NCBI GenBank assembly: GCA_027364495.1
Contig: DAHXPE010000493.1
Coordinates: 1 to 14,097 of the forward strand
Direction of reading: 5' to 3'
Length of the DNA stretch: 14,097 nucleotides
Source of the DNA: Candidatus Heimdallarchaeota archaeon
GTDB taxonomy: Archaea > Asgardarchaeota > Heimdallarchaeia > Hodarchaeales > LC-3
This document shows positions 1 through 7,021 of this stretch, in pieces. The notes under the pieces are model-generated. The model did not search any database. It saw only the letters and a list, made by a program, of their open reading frames with translations, and was not told the DNA's origin. Position numbers and translations under genes: made by a program. The stretch's first letter is position 1. Each line of letters begins with the position of its first letter.

Positions 1-491
1 TTAGAAGTTCTGGACTTTTTTTGATGTAACATTTGTAAAATTTCTTTTAAAATTTCATCTAAAGTTTGAACTCTATCTATCCCTAATAATTCGTTAATTC
101 GTTTCTGGTTTTGTTCCCAAATAGGCAATGCCTGTCGTAATCGATCCCTACCTAAATCAGTTAAAGTAACACGCTTAACACGTTTATCTTCATCTTCTAC
201 AAGGCTAATTAAATTTTCTTTTTCTAATTGACGAATATTTCTGGTTGCTGTGGTCTGGTCCATATCCAAAATTTGAGCAATTTCTGAAATATTCAATTCT
301 TTATCTATTGCTAGTATGGCTAAAGCTCCTAATTGAGTAGACAAAATACCTGTTTCTTTTAAAAAAGCATTTAATTGATTGGTTAATTGACGGACAACTT
401 TTCTCATGAGAAACCAAGAACAAGAATTGATAAATTCTTGTGACTTAAGTTCAATATAGTCCTGATTATCCATTTTTTCATTAAAACTCAT
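1..491 (-). CDS. MarR-family winged-helix transcriptional regulator (3' end cut by window)
   Basis: Reading the minus strand from the ATG at 491 gives 163 codons without a stop up to the window edge; the last complete codon is at 3-5, so the C-terminus is missing, probably by only a few residues. The protein begins MSFNEKMDNQDYIEL. After a helical N-terminal dimerisation region come a typical MarR helix-turn-helix (about residues 75-105, with NISEIAQILDMDQTTATRNI), a charged wing (VEDEDKRVKRVTLTDLG) and a further dimerisation helix. MarR proteins are dimeric DNA-binding repressors or activators that often respond to small ligands or redox state; the ligand here is unknown. No Shine-Dalgarno is seen. 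A TATA-like stretch near 517-527 lies about 30 bp before the start and suggests a nearly leaderless mRNA. The gene lies downstream of, and on the same strand as, the methyltransferase, so it may regulate that gene or be partly co-transcribed with it. Confidence 0.9.
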   Translation of the reverse strand, partial: MSFNEKMDNQDYIELKSQEFINSCSWFLMRKVVRQLTNQLNAFLKETGILSTQLGALAILAIDKELNISEIAQILDMDQTTATRNIRQLEKENLISLVEDEDKRVKRVTLTDLGRDRLRQALPIWEQNQKRINELLGIDRVQTLDEILKEILQMLHQKKSRTS

Positions 492-571
492 AACAAAATT
501 AGTAAGAAGGACGTGAATTTAAAATTATTGGATTTAGTTTTTGTTATTTTTGAATGGAAAATTCTTGGTCT

Positions 572-1402
572 TTATTTTTCAAAAACCCCATTAAAAACTT
601 CTATATTTTTATTCTCTAGGTTTTTCACAACATTATTGGCTTTTATTTCAAAATCATCACCACTAACGAGTTGCAATCCTAAAGGATTAGCTGGCCCTGA
701 TTTTGAGTTCTTAATCGCCGATTTAAACCAATTGAGGCTTTCATGAGTAACGTTTTCTGTAGTTATTTGCTTAAATCCAATTTTTTGCACTATCTTAAGT
801 AATTCATCAATTGAAATAAGATGATTGATTGTTGTATTTGCAGCCCAAGGTACTGGAAAGTAAAAAGATGTTCCTGGTCCTTTACAAATTTCATATAAAG
901 CTATTTTTCCAGAAGGTCTGAGCACTCTTGAAGCATCTGAGAATAATTTTACTTTATCTTTTATATTCATGCTCATATGTTGCATCCAAACGATGTCAAA
1001 TGTATTGTTTTCAAAAGGTATCTCTAACGCATTACCGAGAAAAAATTTTGTTTTATCATCCATATGTAATAATTCAGATAATATTTTTGCAGTCTGGTAA
1101 AATTCACTAACCAATTCAATACCAAAAACTTCTGCTTGATATTCAGAGGCTAATGTTCTTGCTGGTCCACCAATACCACAGCCAATATCCAATACCTTCA
1201 TCCCTGGCTTTATAGGTATCAAGTTTGCTAATGTTCTGGTTGCCTGTCTTCCTTGAATATGAAATTCATCAAAAGTACTAAAATCATCTCTTGTATAATT
1301 TTCAGAATCTAATTTAACTTTTTTAAGTGTATTTAATATTTTTTCTGGAAGATTTTGTATTGTATAATGTTTATTCACTTCTGATTCTAATTCTAATGCC
1401 AC
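572..1402 (-). CDS. Class I SAM-dependent methyltransferase
   Basis: This 276-residue cytoplasmic enzyme has the Rossmann fold of class I methyltransferases. The SAM-binding motif I is VLDIGCGIGGPA (about residues 70-81), followed by an acidic residue after strand 2 (E96, in FGIEL). Motif II/III-like segments are DIVWMQHMSMNI (136-147) and RVLRPSGKIALYEI (159-172). The overall layout, with a PVPWA segment near 183-187, recalls the UbiE and sarcosine/dimethylglycine N-methyltransferase group, but the acceptor cannot be read from the sequence. The start is a GTG at 1400-1402; a GAGGT Shine-Dalgarno at 1411-1415 with an 8-nt spacer supports it. It is upstream of the MarR regulator on the same strand with an 80-bp gap. 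A perfect 12-bp palindrome overlaps the edge of its presumed TATA box, so repression at the promoter is plausible. Confidence 0.88.
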   Translation of the reverse strand: MALELESEVNKHYTIQNLPEKILNTLKKVKLDSENYTRDDFSTFDEFHIQGRQATRTLANLIPIKPGMKVLDIGCGIGGPARTLASEYQAEVFGIELVSEFYQTAKILSELLHMDDKTKFFLGNALEIPFENNTFDIVWMQHMSMNIKDKVKLFSDASRVLRPSGKIALYEICKGPGTSFYFPVPWAANTTINHLISIDELLKIVQKIGFKQITTENVTHESLNWFKSAIKNSKSGPANPLGLQLVSGDDFEIKANNVVKNLENKNIEVFNGVFEK

Positions 1403-1410
1403 TTTTAGCT

Positions 1411-1415
1411 ACCTC
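1411..1415 (-). promoter_or_regulatory. Shine-Dalgarno site (GAGGT) that fixes the GTG start of the methyltransferase
   Basis: On the minus strand GAGGT lies 8 nt before the GTG at 1402. It complements the conserved CCUCC-containing 3' end of archaeal 16S rRNA. No ATG in this frame is a better start. Confidence 0.6.
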
Positions 1416-1441
1416 AAATATATTATACATTCAAATATTAC

Positions 1442-1460
1442 ATGTATATACATATAAAGT
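1442..1460 (-). promoter_or_regulatory. Putative promoter (TATA box) with palindromic operator candidate for the methyltransferase
   Basis: On the minus strand CTTTATATG (about 1452-1460) looks like an archaeal TATA box and would place transcription start near 1430, leaving room for the Shine-Dalgarno at 1411-1415. ATGTATATACAT at 1442-1453 is a perfect 12-bp palindrome directly abutting and overlapping this box, a common position for a repressor. The MarR-type protein encoded just downstream is an obvious candidate, by inference only. Confidence 0.4.
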
Positions 1461-1535
1461 TTTCCATGGTAAAAAAAAAGCGAACAAACAGAAAATATAA
1501 GCTAGTGATTATCAAATAAAATTTGGTGATTAGAG

Positions 1536-1545
1536 TATAATTATA
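1536..1545 (+). promoter_or_regulatory. TATA-box candidate for the longin-like gene
   Basis: TATAATTATA lies about 28 bp before the ATG at 1569. Archaeal TATA boxes sit near -26, so transcription would start around 1566. That would give either a nearly leaderless mRNA beginning at ATG 1569 or a 70-nt leader if ATG 1638 is the true start. Confidence 0.4.
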
Positions 1546-1568
1546 GGTTTGTTTGACTCAAATATAAA

Positions 1569-2204
1569 ATGTGCAAACTTTTAAATAAGAAAGTGAGGAA
1601 TAAGAATGAAAAGGTTACTAGCTCTTTTGGTGCATTGATGTCCGAAACAAAAAAATTAATGGATGAGATCATTTCAAGCGTTAAAAGTGATCTCGAAAAA
1701 GCATTTGAAAATGCAATTGCTACTGAAAGTTTTACTGAGTTAGAAACCCAAATTGCAGAGTTTGGCATTACCATATTTGCAATCATTGATGTTTCTGGAC
1801 AACCTTTACTCATTAAACCTTATGCAACATCTTCCGATGAAAATAAAACAAATAATGAGACCCTTTTTGCCGGTTTTATAGCTGCACTATCAAATTTTGC
1901 TAATGCAGAATTTTCTGGTAAAATTCAAGATTTTGCTATCAATAATCAGAGAATTTTCTTTAAATTTGTTGATCGGGTTATTTTCATTGCAGGTGTAAAG
2001 GAGGTTAATATTTCTAATTTAAAAATACAGGATTTTTACGTTTTTAGCGAACAAATATTTGAATTAACAGTCTCAAAATTTCTTCCCGAATATGAACTTA
2101 AAAGAAAAGATTTTGTTGGTCTTTATCCTTGGCTTGATACATTTAGCCAGCGTATAGATGAATATTTGATTACATCATTGCAGGCTATAAATATTCAATT
2201 TTAG
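1569..2204 (+). CDS. Longin/roadblock-like small regulatory-domain protein
   Basis: The protein has 211 residues from ATG 1569, or 188 from ATG 1638 (MSETKKLMDEI), which reads more like a normal N-terminus. An acidic amphipathic helix (about residues 24-65 of the long form) precedes two hydrophobic strands (GITIFAIIDVSG and QPLLIKPY), a helix (TLFAGFIAALSNFANAEF), three strands ending with RVIFIAGV, and C-terminal helices. This strand-strand-helix-three-strand order is that of longin and roadblock/LC7 domains, which bind small GTPases or other domains of the same type. Similar small proteins are numerous in Asgard archaea beside Ras-like GTPases, but no GTPase gene is in this window. A 10-codon open frame (1606-1638) with a GAGG site in front ends in TGATG, overlapping ATG 1638. 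No conserved catalytic residues are seen. Fold assignment is by pattern, not by alignment. Confidence 0.7.
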   Translation: MCKLLNKKVRNKNEKVTSSFGALMSETKKLMDEIISSVKSDLEKAFENAIATESFTELETQIAEFGITIFAIIDVSGQPLLIKPYATSSDENKTNNETLFAGFIAALSNFANAEFSGKIQDFAINNQRIFFKFVDRVIFIAGVKEVNISNLKIQDFYVFSEQIFELTVSKFLPEYELKRKDFVGLYPWLDTFSQRIDEYLITSLQAINIQF

Positions 2205-2220
2205 AAGGAAGGTCTTAAAA

Positions 2221-2931
2221 TCAGAATTCTTTTCCATATATTGGGATTGCTGCTCCAGTAATATCAGTTGCTTTGTCAGATATTAAAAACTCAATAAGAT
2301 TAGCAATTGAACTTGGTTTGACCCATAAATTAAAGTTTTTATTTGGCATCATTTTTCTATTGGAATCAGTATCAATGGTACTGGGAAGTATGCAGTTAAC
2401 TCTGATATTTTTATCAATTAATTCTTTTGCTAACGTTTGGGTTAATTTTATTGTTGCACTTTTTGATGCCCCATAAAATCCTGAACCGGGTGAAGCTTCA
2501 AGAGCTCCACGTGAACCTATAGTAATAATTACTCCACTTTGCTGTTTAATCATCTCAGGAACTGCAAATTTTGATAATAAAAATAGGCTCTTTGCATTTA
2601 AAGTAAACAATGTATCCCACATCTGGTTATCAGATAGATAAACAGGTTTACCTCCCATATAAGTACCAGCAGTATGTATAACTGTATCAATTCCATGGAA
2701 TTTTTCAATGGCTTTAGAAAAAATGTCTTTTAATGAATCTTCGGAAGTCACATCCCCCGTTAAGACTATATACTGGTTCTTAGGATAGGAAACGGATTCC
2801 AAAAATTGAACGGTTGTGTCAATTTTACGAGCAATGAGAACCAGATTATCTTGGTGGGGTATCAACATTTCTAAAACAGCTGAACCAAGTGCACCTGAAA
2901 CTCCGGTCAATAATATCGTTCTTTTTGTCAT
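2221..2931 (-). CDS. Short-chain dehydrogenase/reductase (SDR family)
   Basis: This is a classical-size SDR (236 residues) that uses NAD(P)H to oxidise or reduce an alcohol/carbonyl pair. The nucleotide-binding motif is TGVSGALG (9-16), with D60-V61 for the adenine ring. TAG (87-89) stands in for the usual NAG. N112, S140, Y153 and K157 (YGASK) form the full catalytic tetrad, so it should be active. R35 after strand 2 hints at NADP(H) preference. The C-terminal part ends DITGAAIPIYGKEF, like the usual GxxxxVDGG segment but altered. The substrate is unknown. It converges with the longin-like gene, leaving 16 bp. A 10-bp palindrome, TACTTAAGTA (2943-2952), lies just before the ATG. No Shine-Dalgarno is visible; TTTTTAAGAATT near 2974-2985 on this strand may be the TATA box. 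Confidence 0.93.
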   Translation of the reverse strand: MTKRTILLTGVSGALGSAVLEMLIPHQDNLVLIARKIDTTVQFLESVSYPKNQYIVLTGDVTSEDSLKDIFSKAIEKFHGIDTVIHTAGTYMGGKPVYLSDNQMWDTLFTLNAKSLFLLSKFAVPEMIKQQSGVIITIGSRGALEASPGSGFYGASKSATIKLTQTLAKELIDKNIRVNCILPSTIDTDSNRKMMPNKNFNLWVKPSSIANLIEFLISDKATDITGAAIPIYGKEF

Positions 2932-2942
2932 AGTAATCAGCT

Positions 2943-2952
2943 TACTTAAGTA
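2943..2952. promoter_or_regulatory. Palindromic operator candidate before the SDR gene
   Basis: TACTTAAGTA is its own reverse complement and lies 12-21 bp upstream of the SDR start, around the expected transcription start. The same half-site, TTACTTA, forms a second inverted repeat upstream of the SixA-like gene (13503-13517). Role as an operator is inference. Confidence 0.25.
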
Positions 2953-3172
2953 CTGAAAAGGATGAAATAGTCAAATTCTTAAAAAGATTCAGTAATGACT
3001 AATATTGGAAAATCATTTCTAAACAGAACCAAAAATTGCAAATAAAAAAAATAAATTATATGCTAACTATGATATAAAATTATAAAATTGTTGAGTAATG
3101 TCAATTTCCCTGTTTATAATTAGCCTTTTTTTTTTCGTTTATTTAATGTGTAAACATTAGGATTGTCCAAAT

Positions 3173-3916
3173 TTGACCGATTTTTTGTTTTCAATTGAAG
3201 AAGTATCTGCTAAAATTAAAAACACAACTATTTTAGCCGATTTAAATTGTAAAATACCAGCGAGACAAATCACAACCGTCATAGGTTCTTCAGGAGCTGG
3301 TAAAAGTACATTACTACGCACATTAGTTAGACTTTTAGATTTTTCTGGCGAAATTCTTTATCTAGGTAAGTCAATTAAGGACGTGTCGATCCGAGAACTT
3401 CGAAGAAATATCTGCTATGTTCCTCAGGTAGCAGAAATGTTTCCCGGTACCGTTGAGGACAATATTCTTTGGGCGAGATTGTTGTGGAAACTTCCAGTAT
3501 CAAAGGATTATATTTCTGAGTTATTGCAGAGTGTTGATTTAGATCCTGCATTAGCATTTAAAGACGGGAAAGACTTATCAGTAGGTCAAAAACAGCGTAT
3601 CTGTTTTGCAAGATCTTTGGCTTTAGAACCTCAAGTACTACTATTGGATGAGCCTGATAGTGCACTGGACGCCATTTCAAAGGAAGCTTTCGAACAACTG
3701 ATTCAAAAATTACGAAAAAAAAATACTAATCTTTCCATAATCATGGTAACACACAATTTACAGCAAGCAAGACGATTAGGTGACTATGTTATTTTATTAG
3801 ATAAGGGAAAATTAGTTTCTCAAGGGGTTTCAAAGAAAATTTTCTCAGATAATGGTTCCTTATCAGAGTCGGATCTCCTAAAGAAACTTCTTAATAACGT
3901 TGAGGAGGCCAATTAA
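3173..3916 (+). CDS. ABC transporter ATP-binding protein, FetA (YbbL)-like
   Basis: A complete 247-residue ABC ATPase. Walker A is GSSGAGKST (38-46), the Q-loop glutamine is Q85 (YVPQ), the signature is LSVGQ (135-139, the canonical second G replaced by V), Walker B is VLLLDE (155-160) with E160 catalytic, the D-loop is SALD (163-166) and the switch histidine is H194. It would dimerise on the cytoplasmic face and drive the membrane subunit encoded next. Pairing with a FetB/UPF0014 permease identifies the system; in E. coli FetAB exports iron and helps oxidative-stress survival, and plant STAR1/ALS3-type relatives act in aluminium tolerance. The only usable start is TTG 3173, because a stop lies in frame at 3158-3160 and there is no ATG. 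A TATA-like TTTATTTAAT (3138-3147) sits about 30 bp upstream, so the mRNA may be leaderless. Confidence 0.9.
   Translation: MTDFLFSIEEVSAKIKNTTILADLNCKIPARQITTVIGSSGAGKSTLLRTLVRLLDFSGEILYLGKSIKDVSIRELRRNICYVPQVAEMFPGTVEDNILWARLLWKLPVSKDYISELLQSVDLDPALAFKDGKDLSVGQKQRICFARSLALEPQVLLLDEPDSALDAISKEAFEQLIQKLRKKNTNLSIIMVTHNLQQARRLGDYVILLDKGKLVSQGVSKKIFSDNGSLSESDLLKKLLNNVEEAN
3902..3908 (+). promoter_or_regulatory. Shine-Dalgarno site (GAGGAGG) that fixes the FetB start
   Basis: GAGGAGG lies inside the last codons of the ATPase gene and ends 9 nt before ATG 3918. It shows that the permease starts at this ATG and not at the in-frame TTG at 3900, which lies upstream of the site itself. Confidence 0.8.
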
Positions 3917-3917
3917 A

Positions 3918-4703
3918 ATGATTGCATTATCTTCTCAAGTAACAGATGGCATTGTAAGGTTTCTTCTAAGCCTAATATTATTTTCATGTATTCTTATTCT
4001 CGCTTTTTGGCAAAAATTAAAGATAAATAAAGTACTTCTAGTTTCAGCTATTAGAGGATTTATTCAATTACTTTTTTTAGCATCAATTATTGCGCTTGTA
4101 TTTAGTTTAAAGAATTTTGTTTTTTTATTTATTTTGCTTTTTATAATGGTTATCTTTGGCGCACATGCTGCTGCTGGTCGTGTGTCAGAAATTCCAGATG
4201 TTTTTAAATTATTGTTAGTATCTCTTTCAGTTGGAATATTTTCTGTTATGATATCAACATTGATTATTGGAGTATTACCTATGAAAGCTGAATTTTTTAT
4301 TCCTATTGGTGGTATGGTGACAGGAAATTCAATGAATATCGCATATCTTACATTAAATAGAATAACTGGTGAATTAAAAAACCGTCAAGGACAACTTGAA
4401 GCAGCATTGTGTTTAGGAGCTTCTCCAACACAGGCGCTGGACCACCTGGAAGTTTTACCAATAGCACTGAGAACAGGAATTACACCTTCTGTGAATACCT
4501 TAAAAACGCTTGGATTAGTAACAATACCAGGTTTAATGAGTGGAATGATAATTGGAGGATTTGATCCTGTTGCTGCAGCTTTTTACCAAGTTTTTATATT
4601 TTTCTTAATAATTTTAGGTGGTTTAATATCAGCTGTTATAGCATCATATCTTTCTGTTAATCATTTATTTATTAACCAAGATGAACGTTTAATCACGCTT
4701 TGA
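3918..4703 (+). CDS. ABC transporter permease, FetB (YbbM / UPF0014 family)
   Basis: A 261-residue polytopic membrane protein, close to the family's usual ~260. Hydrophobic helices lie near residues 13-32, 43-63, 65-84, 97-120, 125-145, 195-214 and 222-246. Family hallmarks are SAIRGFIQLLFL (43-54), HAAAGR (83-88), GGMVTGNSMN (131-140), LCLGAS (164-169), and RTGITPSVNTLKTLGLVTIP followed by GLMSGMI (185-211). It forms the membrane channel of the FetAB-type exporter with the preceding ATPase. It starts one base after that gene's stop codon and has a strong ribosome site inside it, so translation is coupled. Substrate (iron or another cation) is inferred from the E. coli relative. T-rich stretches after the stop (4721-4756) may terminate the operon. 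Confidence 0.92.
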   Translation: MIALSSQVTDGIVRFLLSLILFSCILILAFWQKLKINKVLLVSAIRGFIQLLFLASIIALVFSLKNFVFLFILLFIMVIFGAHAAAGRVSEIPDVFKLLLVSLSVGIFSVMISTLIIGVLPMKAEFFIPIGGMVTGNSMNIAYLTLNRITGELKNRQGQLEAALCLGASPTQALDHLEVLPIALRTGITPSVNTLKTLGLVTIPGLMSGMIIGGFDPVAAAFYQVFIFFLIILGGLISAVIASYLSVNHLFINQDERLITL

Positions 4704-4741
4704 TTCATAGTTAAATCAATTTGTTTTTCATAAAATGTATA

Positions 4742-4755
4742 TTTTTTAGGTTTTT
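4742..4755 (+). terminator. Poly-T terminator candidate after the FetAB-type operon
   Basis: Six Ts at 4742-4747 and five at 4751-4755, preceded by five at 4724-4728, follow the permease stop. Archaeal RNA polymerase terminates at such T tracts without needing a hairpin. Confidence 0.35.
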
Positions 4756-4919
4756 ATAAAATAATATTAATGTAAAGACATTTTTAACTTTTAAAAAAAG
4801 ATTTTAATTTGTCCTATATTCAAAAAAACGGATTTACTATATTATCTATCATAGGGTTCATATCCTTGCATTTATTATTTTAAATTTACTCATTTTACCA
4901 CACATATAGATGATGAAAC

Positions 4920-5933
4920 ATGACTGAATCTCCTGTTGTTGAAGAAACTCTGGATGAACAAATCGTTGCCAAGGATAGGGATTGGGGTATAATTGCGGCT
5001 ATTTTTATCGGAGCCTTTTTTGCAATCATTTCTTTTTTAGCTACTATTTCAGGATTGAAATACACTGTTCCTTTTTTATTTATAACTATATCTGAAATTT
5101 TACTTTTTATTGCTGGTTTGACATTTTGGAGAGATAGAAAAATACTAGGTACAGATTTAGAGAATTCTCTATTAAAAAAAAGATATTATATGTTTATTGC
5201 AAGTCTGGTTCTTTATTTTGTTGGTATTTTTATTTGGATTTTTCTTTATAACTCTGATGCACTTATTGAAGTAACCTATATTACAGTCATACCTTTTTTA
5301 CTCATAACCATTAAATATTTTAACGTTTTTTTTGAAGGTTCTAATGAAAAGAACTCTGCTAATGAAGAAAATGAGTTATTAAAGAAAAAAAGTTCAAGCA
5401 TTACTAAATACAAACAAATGTTTGTAATCCCCTTAATTATCAATATTATTGGTGCGATATCCTTTTTCGTTTTCCCATGGTTTAGTACAACAGCCAATGT
5501 TTTAAATTATAATGCTTATTACAATTGTCCTAATTTTCCAAATTGTGATCCAACACAATTCACTACTCAAAGCACGGAATATTATAATTTTCAGAATGTT
5601 GGTATAAGTCGTTTTTTCACATATTTTATGATTTTATTAGCATTGATAGGCAGTATAATTCTTTACATTTCCTATAAAGATATTACTTTGAAACAATCAA
5701 ACGTTAAACTGAGAATCGGAATGTTAATATTAACAGCGACGTCTTTTTTGACTATTATGGGTTTGTTTTCACTTTATTATTATTTAGTATCTTTACAAGC
5801 AAATAGTGCCCCACCAGTTGATTATTTTTCAATTGATTACGGGCTACTATTAGGAATAATGCTTATTCTTATTTCAACTGCAGTATCTTTGAATATAAGC
5901 AGAACAATACATAAAATTTTTGATAAACATTAG
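4920..5933 (+). CDS. Eight-helix integral membrane protein of unknown function
   Basis: I do not recognise a family. The 337-residue protein has an acidic cytoplasmic N-terminus (1-20) and about eight membrane helices (22-44, 48-70, 89-110, 114-136, 166-187, 231-251, 264-290, 306-326) in two groups of four. A charged, Lys/Glu-rich linker (137-165) separates them and should be cytoplasmic by the positive-inside rule. The second half has a long external loop (188-230) rich in Asn, Tyr and Gln with two cysteines, C203 and C209, in CPNFPNC, which could form a disulphide. No transporter, enzyme or receptor motif is visible. It stands alone: 216 bp follow the FetB-like gene and 185 bp precede the next. 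A TATA-like stretch (TTTTAAATTT, about 4878-4887) may give it its own promoter, and there is no clear Shine-Dalgarno. Confidence 0.85.
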   Translation: MTESPVVEETLDEQIVAKDRDWGIIAAIFIGAFFAIISFLATISGLKYTVPFLFITISEILLFIAGLTFWRDRKILGTDLENSLLKKRYYMFIASLVLYFVGIFIWIFLYNSDALIEVTYITVIPFLLITIKYFNVFFEGSNEKNSANEENELLKKKSSSITKYKQMFVIPLIINIIGAISFFVFPWFSTTANVLNYNAYYNCPNFPNCDPTQFTTQSTEYYNFQNVGISRFFTYFMILLALIGSIILYISYKDITLKQSNVKLRIGMLILTATSFLTIMGLFSLYYYLVSLQANSAPPVDYFSIDYGLLLGIMLILISTAVSLNISRTIHKIFDKH

Positions 5934-6024
5934 TAAAAAAATAAATTAATCTTATTATTTATTGAGAAGAACAATTCTTTTTAATTACTAATATTAATTT
6001 ATACAAACGCACTTTTACTATAAG

Positions 6025-6041
6025 TTAGTAAGCCTACCTAA
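6025..6041. promoter_or_regulatory. Imperfect inverted repeat resembling a DtxR/IdeR-type box
   Basis: TTAG-TA-AG-C-CT-AC-CTAA has outer arms TTAG/CTAA and inner AG/CT around a central C. It resembles, with two bases fewer, the metal-dependent DtxR/IdeR operator. It lies about 35 bp upstream of a TATA-like ATATATTT (6075-6082) before the OB-fold-like gene. Function is only inferred. Confidence 0.2.
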
Positions 6042-6118
6042 TAATGATAATAGTGACAAAAAACTACTCCTAGAATATATTTAATGATATTTGATGAAGG
6101 AAAGAATGGTGATAATCT

Positions 6119-6490
6119 TTGCTAAAGTTGCATCACAGTAAGAAGCTCATACTATCATCTTTGATAATAGTAAGTGTTATATGTCTTAGTATTGGCGTAG
6201 TAGCAATTGAAAATAATAATCCAAATTATACTACGGAAGAACAATCTTTTACTGGAACAATTATTTCAGTCAATGATCAGACTTTTGAATTTACATCTGA
6301 CGATATAAATTACATCGTTCATGTGCCTCAATATGTTAACATATCGTTGTTAAATTTAGAATCTGATCAGTCTGTTGAAGTAACTGGATATTTAAAAGTT
6401 ACCTCTTGTAACAATGTTATTTACCCAACTGTTATTAATGGAATAGTTCTTGAAGATCTTAAACCTCTTGATGGATCAGGAAAGATTTAA
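6119..6490 (+). CDS. Small membrane-anchored or secreted protein with OB-fold-like domain
   Basis: A 123-residue protein with a basic N-terminus (HHSKK) and one hydrophobic stretch (about residues 10-30, LILSSLIIVSVICLSIGVVA) that is either a signal peptide or an anchor. The rest (about 44-112) is a beta-rich run: SFTGTIISVNDQTFEFTSDD, INYIVHVP and SVEVTGYL. Its strand pattern and GxI-SVN...VxGYL spacing are typical of small OB-fold domains found in exported proteins. It has no catalytic motif, and ligand and role are unknown. The start is a TTG directly after an in-frame stop, so nothing upstream is possible. A GAAGG site at 6096-6100 is 18 nt from this TTG but 5 nt from an ATG at 6106 that opens only an 11-codon frame, so the true start is uncertain. 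It converges with the YkgJ-type gene (18-bp gap). Confidence 0.7.
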   Translation: MLKLHHSKKLILSSLIIVSVICLSIGVVAIENNNPNYTTEEQSFTGTIISVNDQTFEFTSDDINYIVHVPQYVNISLLNLESDQSVEVTGYLKVTSCNNVIYPTVINGIVLEDLKPLDGSGKI

Positions 6491-6508
6491 TAGTTTTTAA
6501 AATATCTC

Positions 6509-7012
6509 TTAATCACTATATATTTCATCAAAAGCTTCACTTGATCTCTTAATATCGTTAATGTTTAAGTATGTACTAGCTGTATGGTCAAAAACTAAAG
6601 GTCCTATTTTTTTAATCATTTTTTTTATATTAATATCCCTTGATGTTTTATAAATATCTGAAATTGGTACTGAATGTGCTAAAGGGCATAATAAATCAAT
6701 AAAAATATTTGTTGGATCTAGAGCTGTTTTATTCCAAAGGATGGGATACATTTTGCATATAGTTGGTCTAGTATCATAAATTAAACACGCATTAGAAGAG
6801 GATAAAAATATACATCGTTCTCCATTAGTTTGATAAAAATATAAATCCTTCTCGTCAGATAGTTTTTCCAATGACTGAGTTGGTGGAATTACATCCTTTG
6901 TTTTGGCCTCTAAAAATGGATTAATTTCAGAAGAATGTATTATTAGATTTGCATTAGTACAACATCCTCCTGTCTTGATAATGCATTCGTTACAAATATT
7001 TTTATTTTCCAT
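6509..7012 (-). CDS. YkgJ-type cysteine-cluster protein (putative zinc or Fe-S binding)
   Basis: A 167-residue soluble protein with eight cysteines in the YkgJ pattern: C7 and C10 (CxxC), C17-C18 (GGCC), C67 (RCIFL), C76 (ACLIYD), C86 (RPTICKMYP) and C109 (LLCPL). The segment CxFL-x5-CxIYDxRPxxCKxYP is the family signature. YkgJ proteins are described as zinc- or iron-chelating and probably carry a metal cluster; their reaction is largely unknown. I place the start at ATG 7010-7012 (MENKNICNEC). A TTG nine bases upstream (7019-7021) is the only alternative, since a stop immediately precedes it. There is no Shine-Dalgarno. Upstream, an ATTCCT/AGGAAT inverted repeat (7047-7064) may be regulatory. 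The gene is divergent from the fluoride operon and converges with the OB-fold-like gene. Confidence 0.88.
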   Translation of the reverse strand: MENKNICNECIIKTGGCCTNANLIIHSSEINPFLEAKTKDVIPPTQSLEKLSDEKDLYFYQTNGERCIFLSSSNACLIYDTRPTICKMYPILWNKTALDPTNIFIDLLCPLAHSVPISDIYKTSRDINIKKMIKKIGPLVFDHTASTYLNINDIKRSSEAFDEIYSD

Positions 7013-7021
7013 AACTTTCAA

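Noticed and set aside
1541..1813. Reverse-strand frame of 90 codons opposite the longin-like gene.
   Set aside because: It is the complement of a coherent coding region and lacks a family pattern of its own.
3900..3917. The TTG at 3900 as start of the FetB-like permease.
   Set aside because: The strong Shine-Dalgarno at 3902-3908 lies downstream of it and is correctly spaced for ATG 3918.
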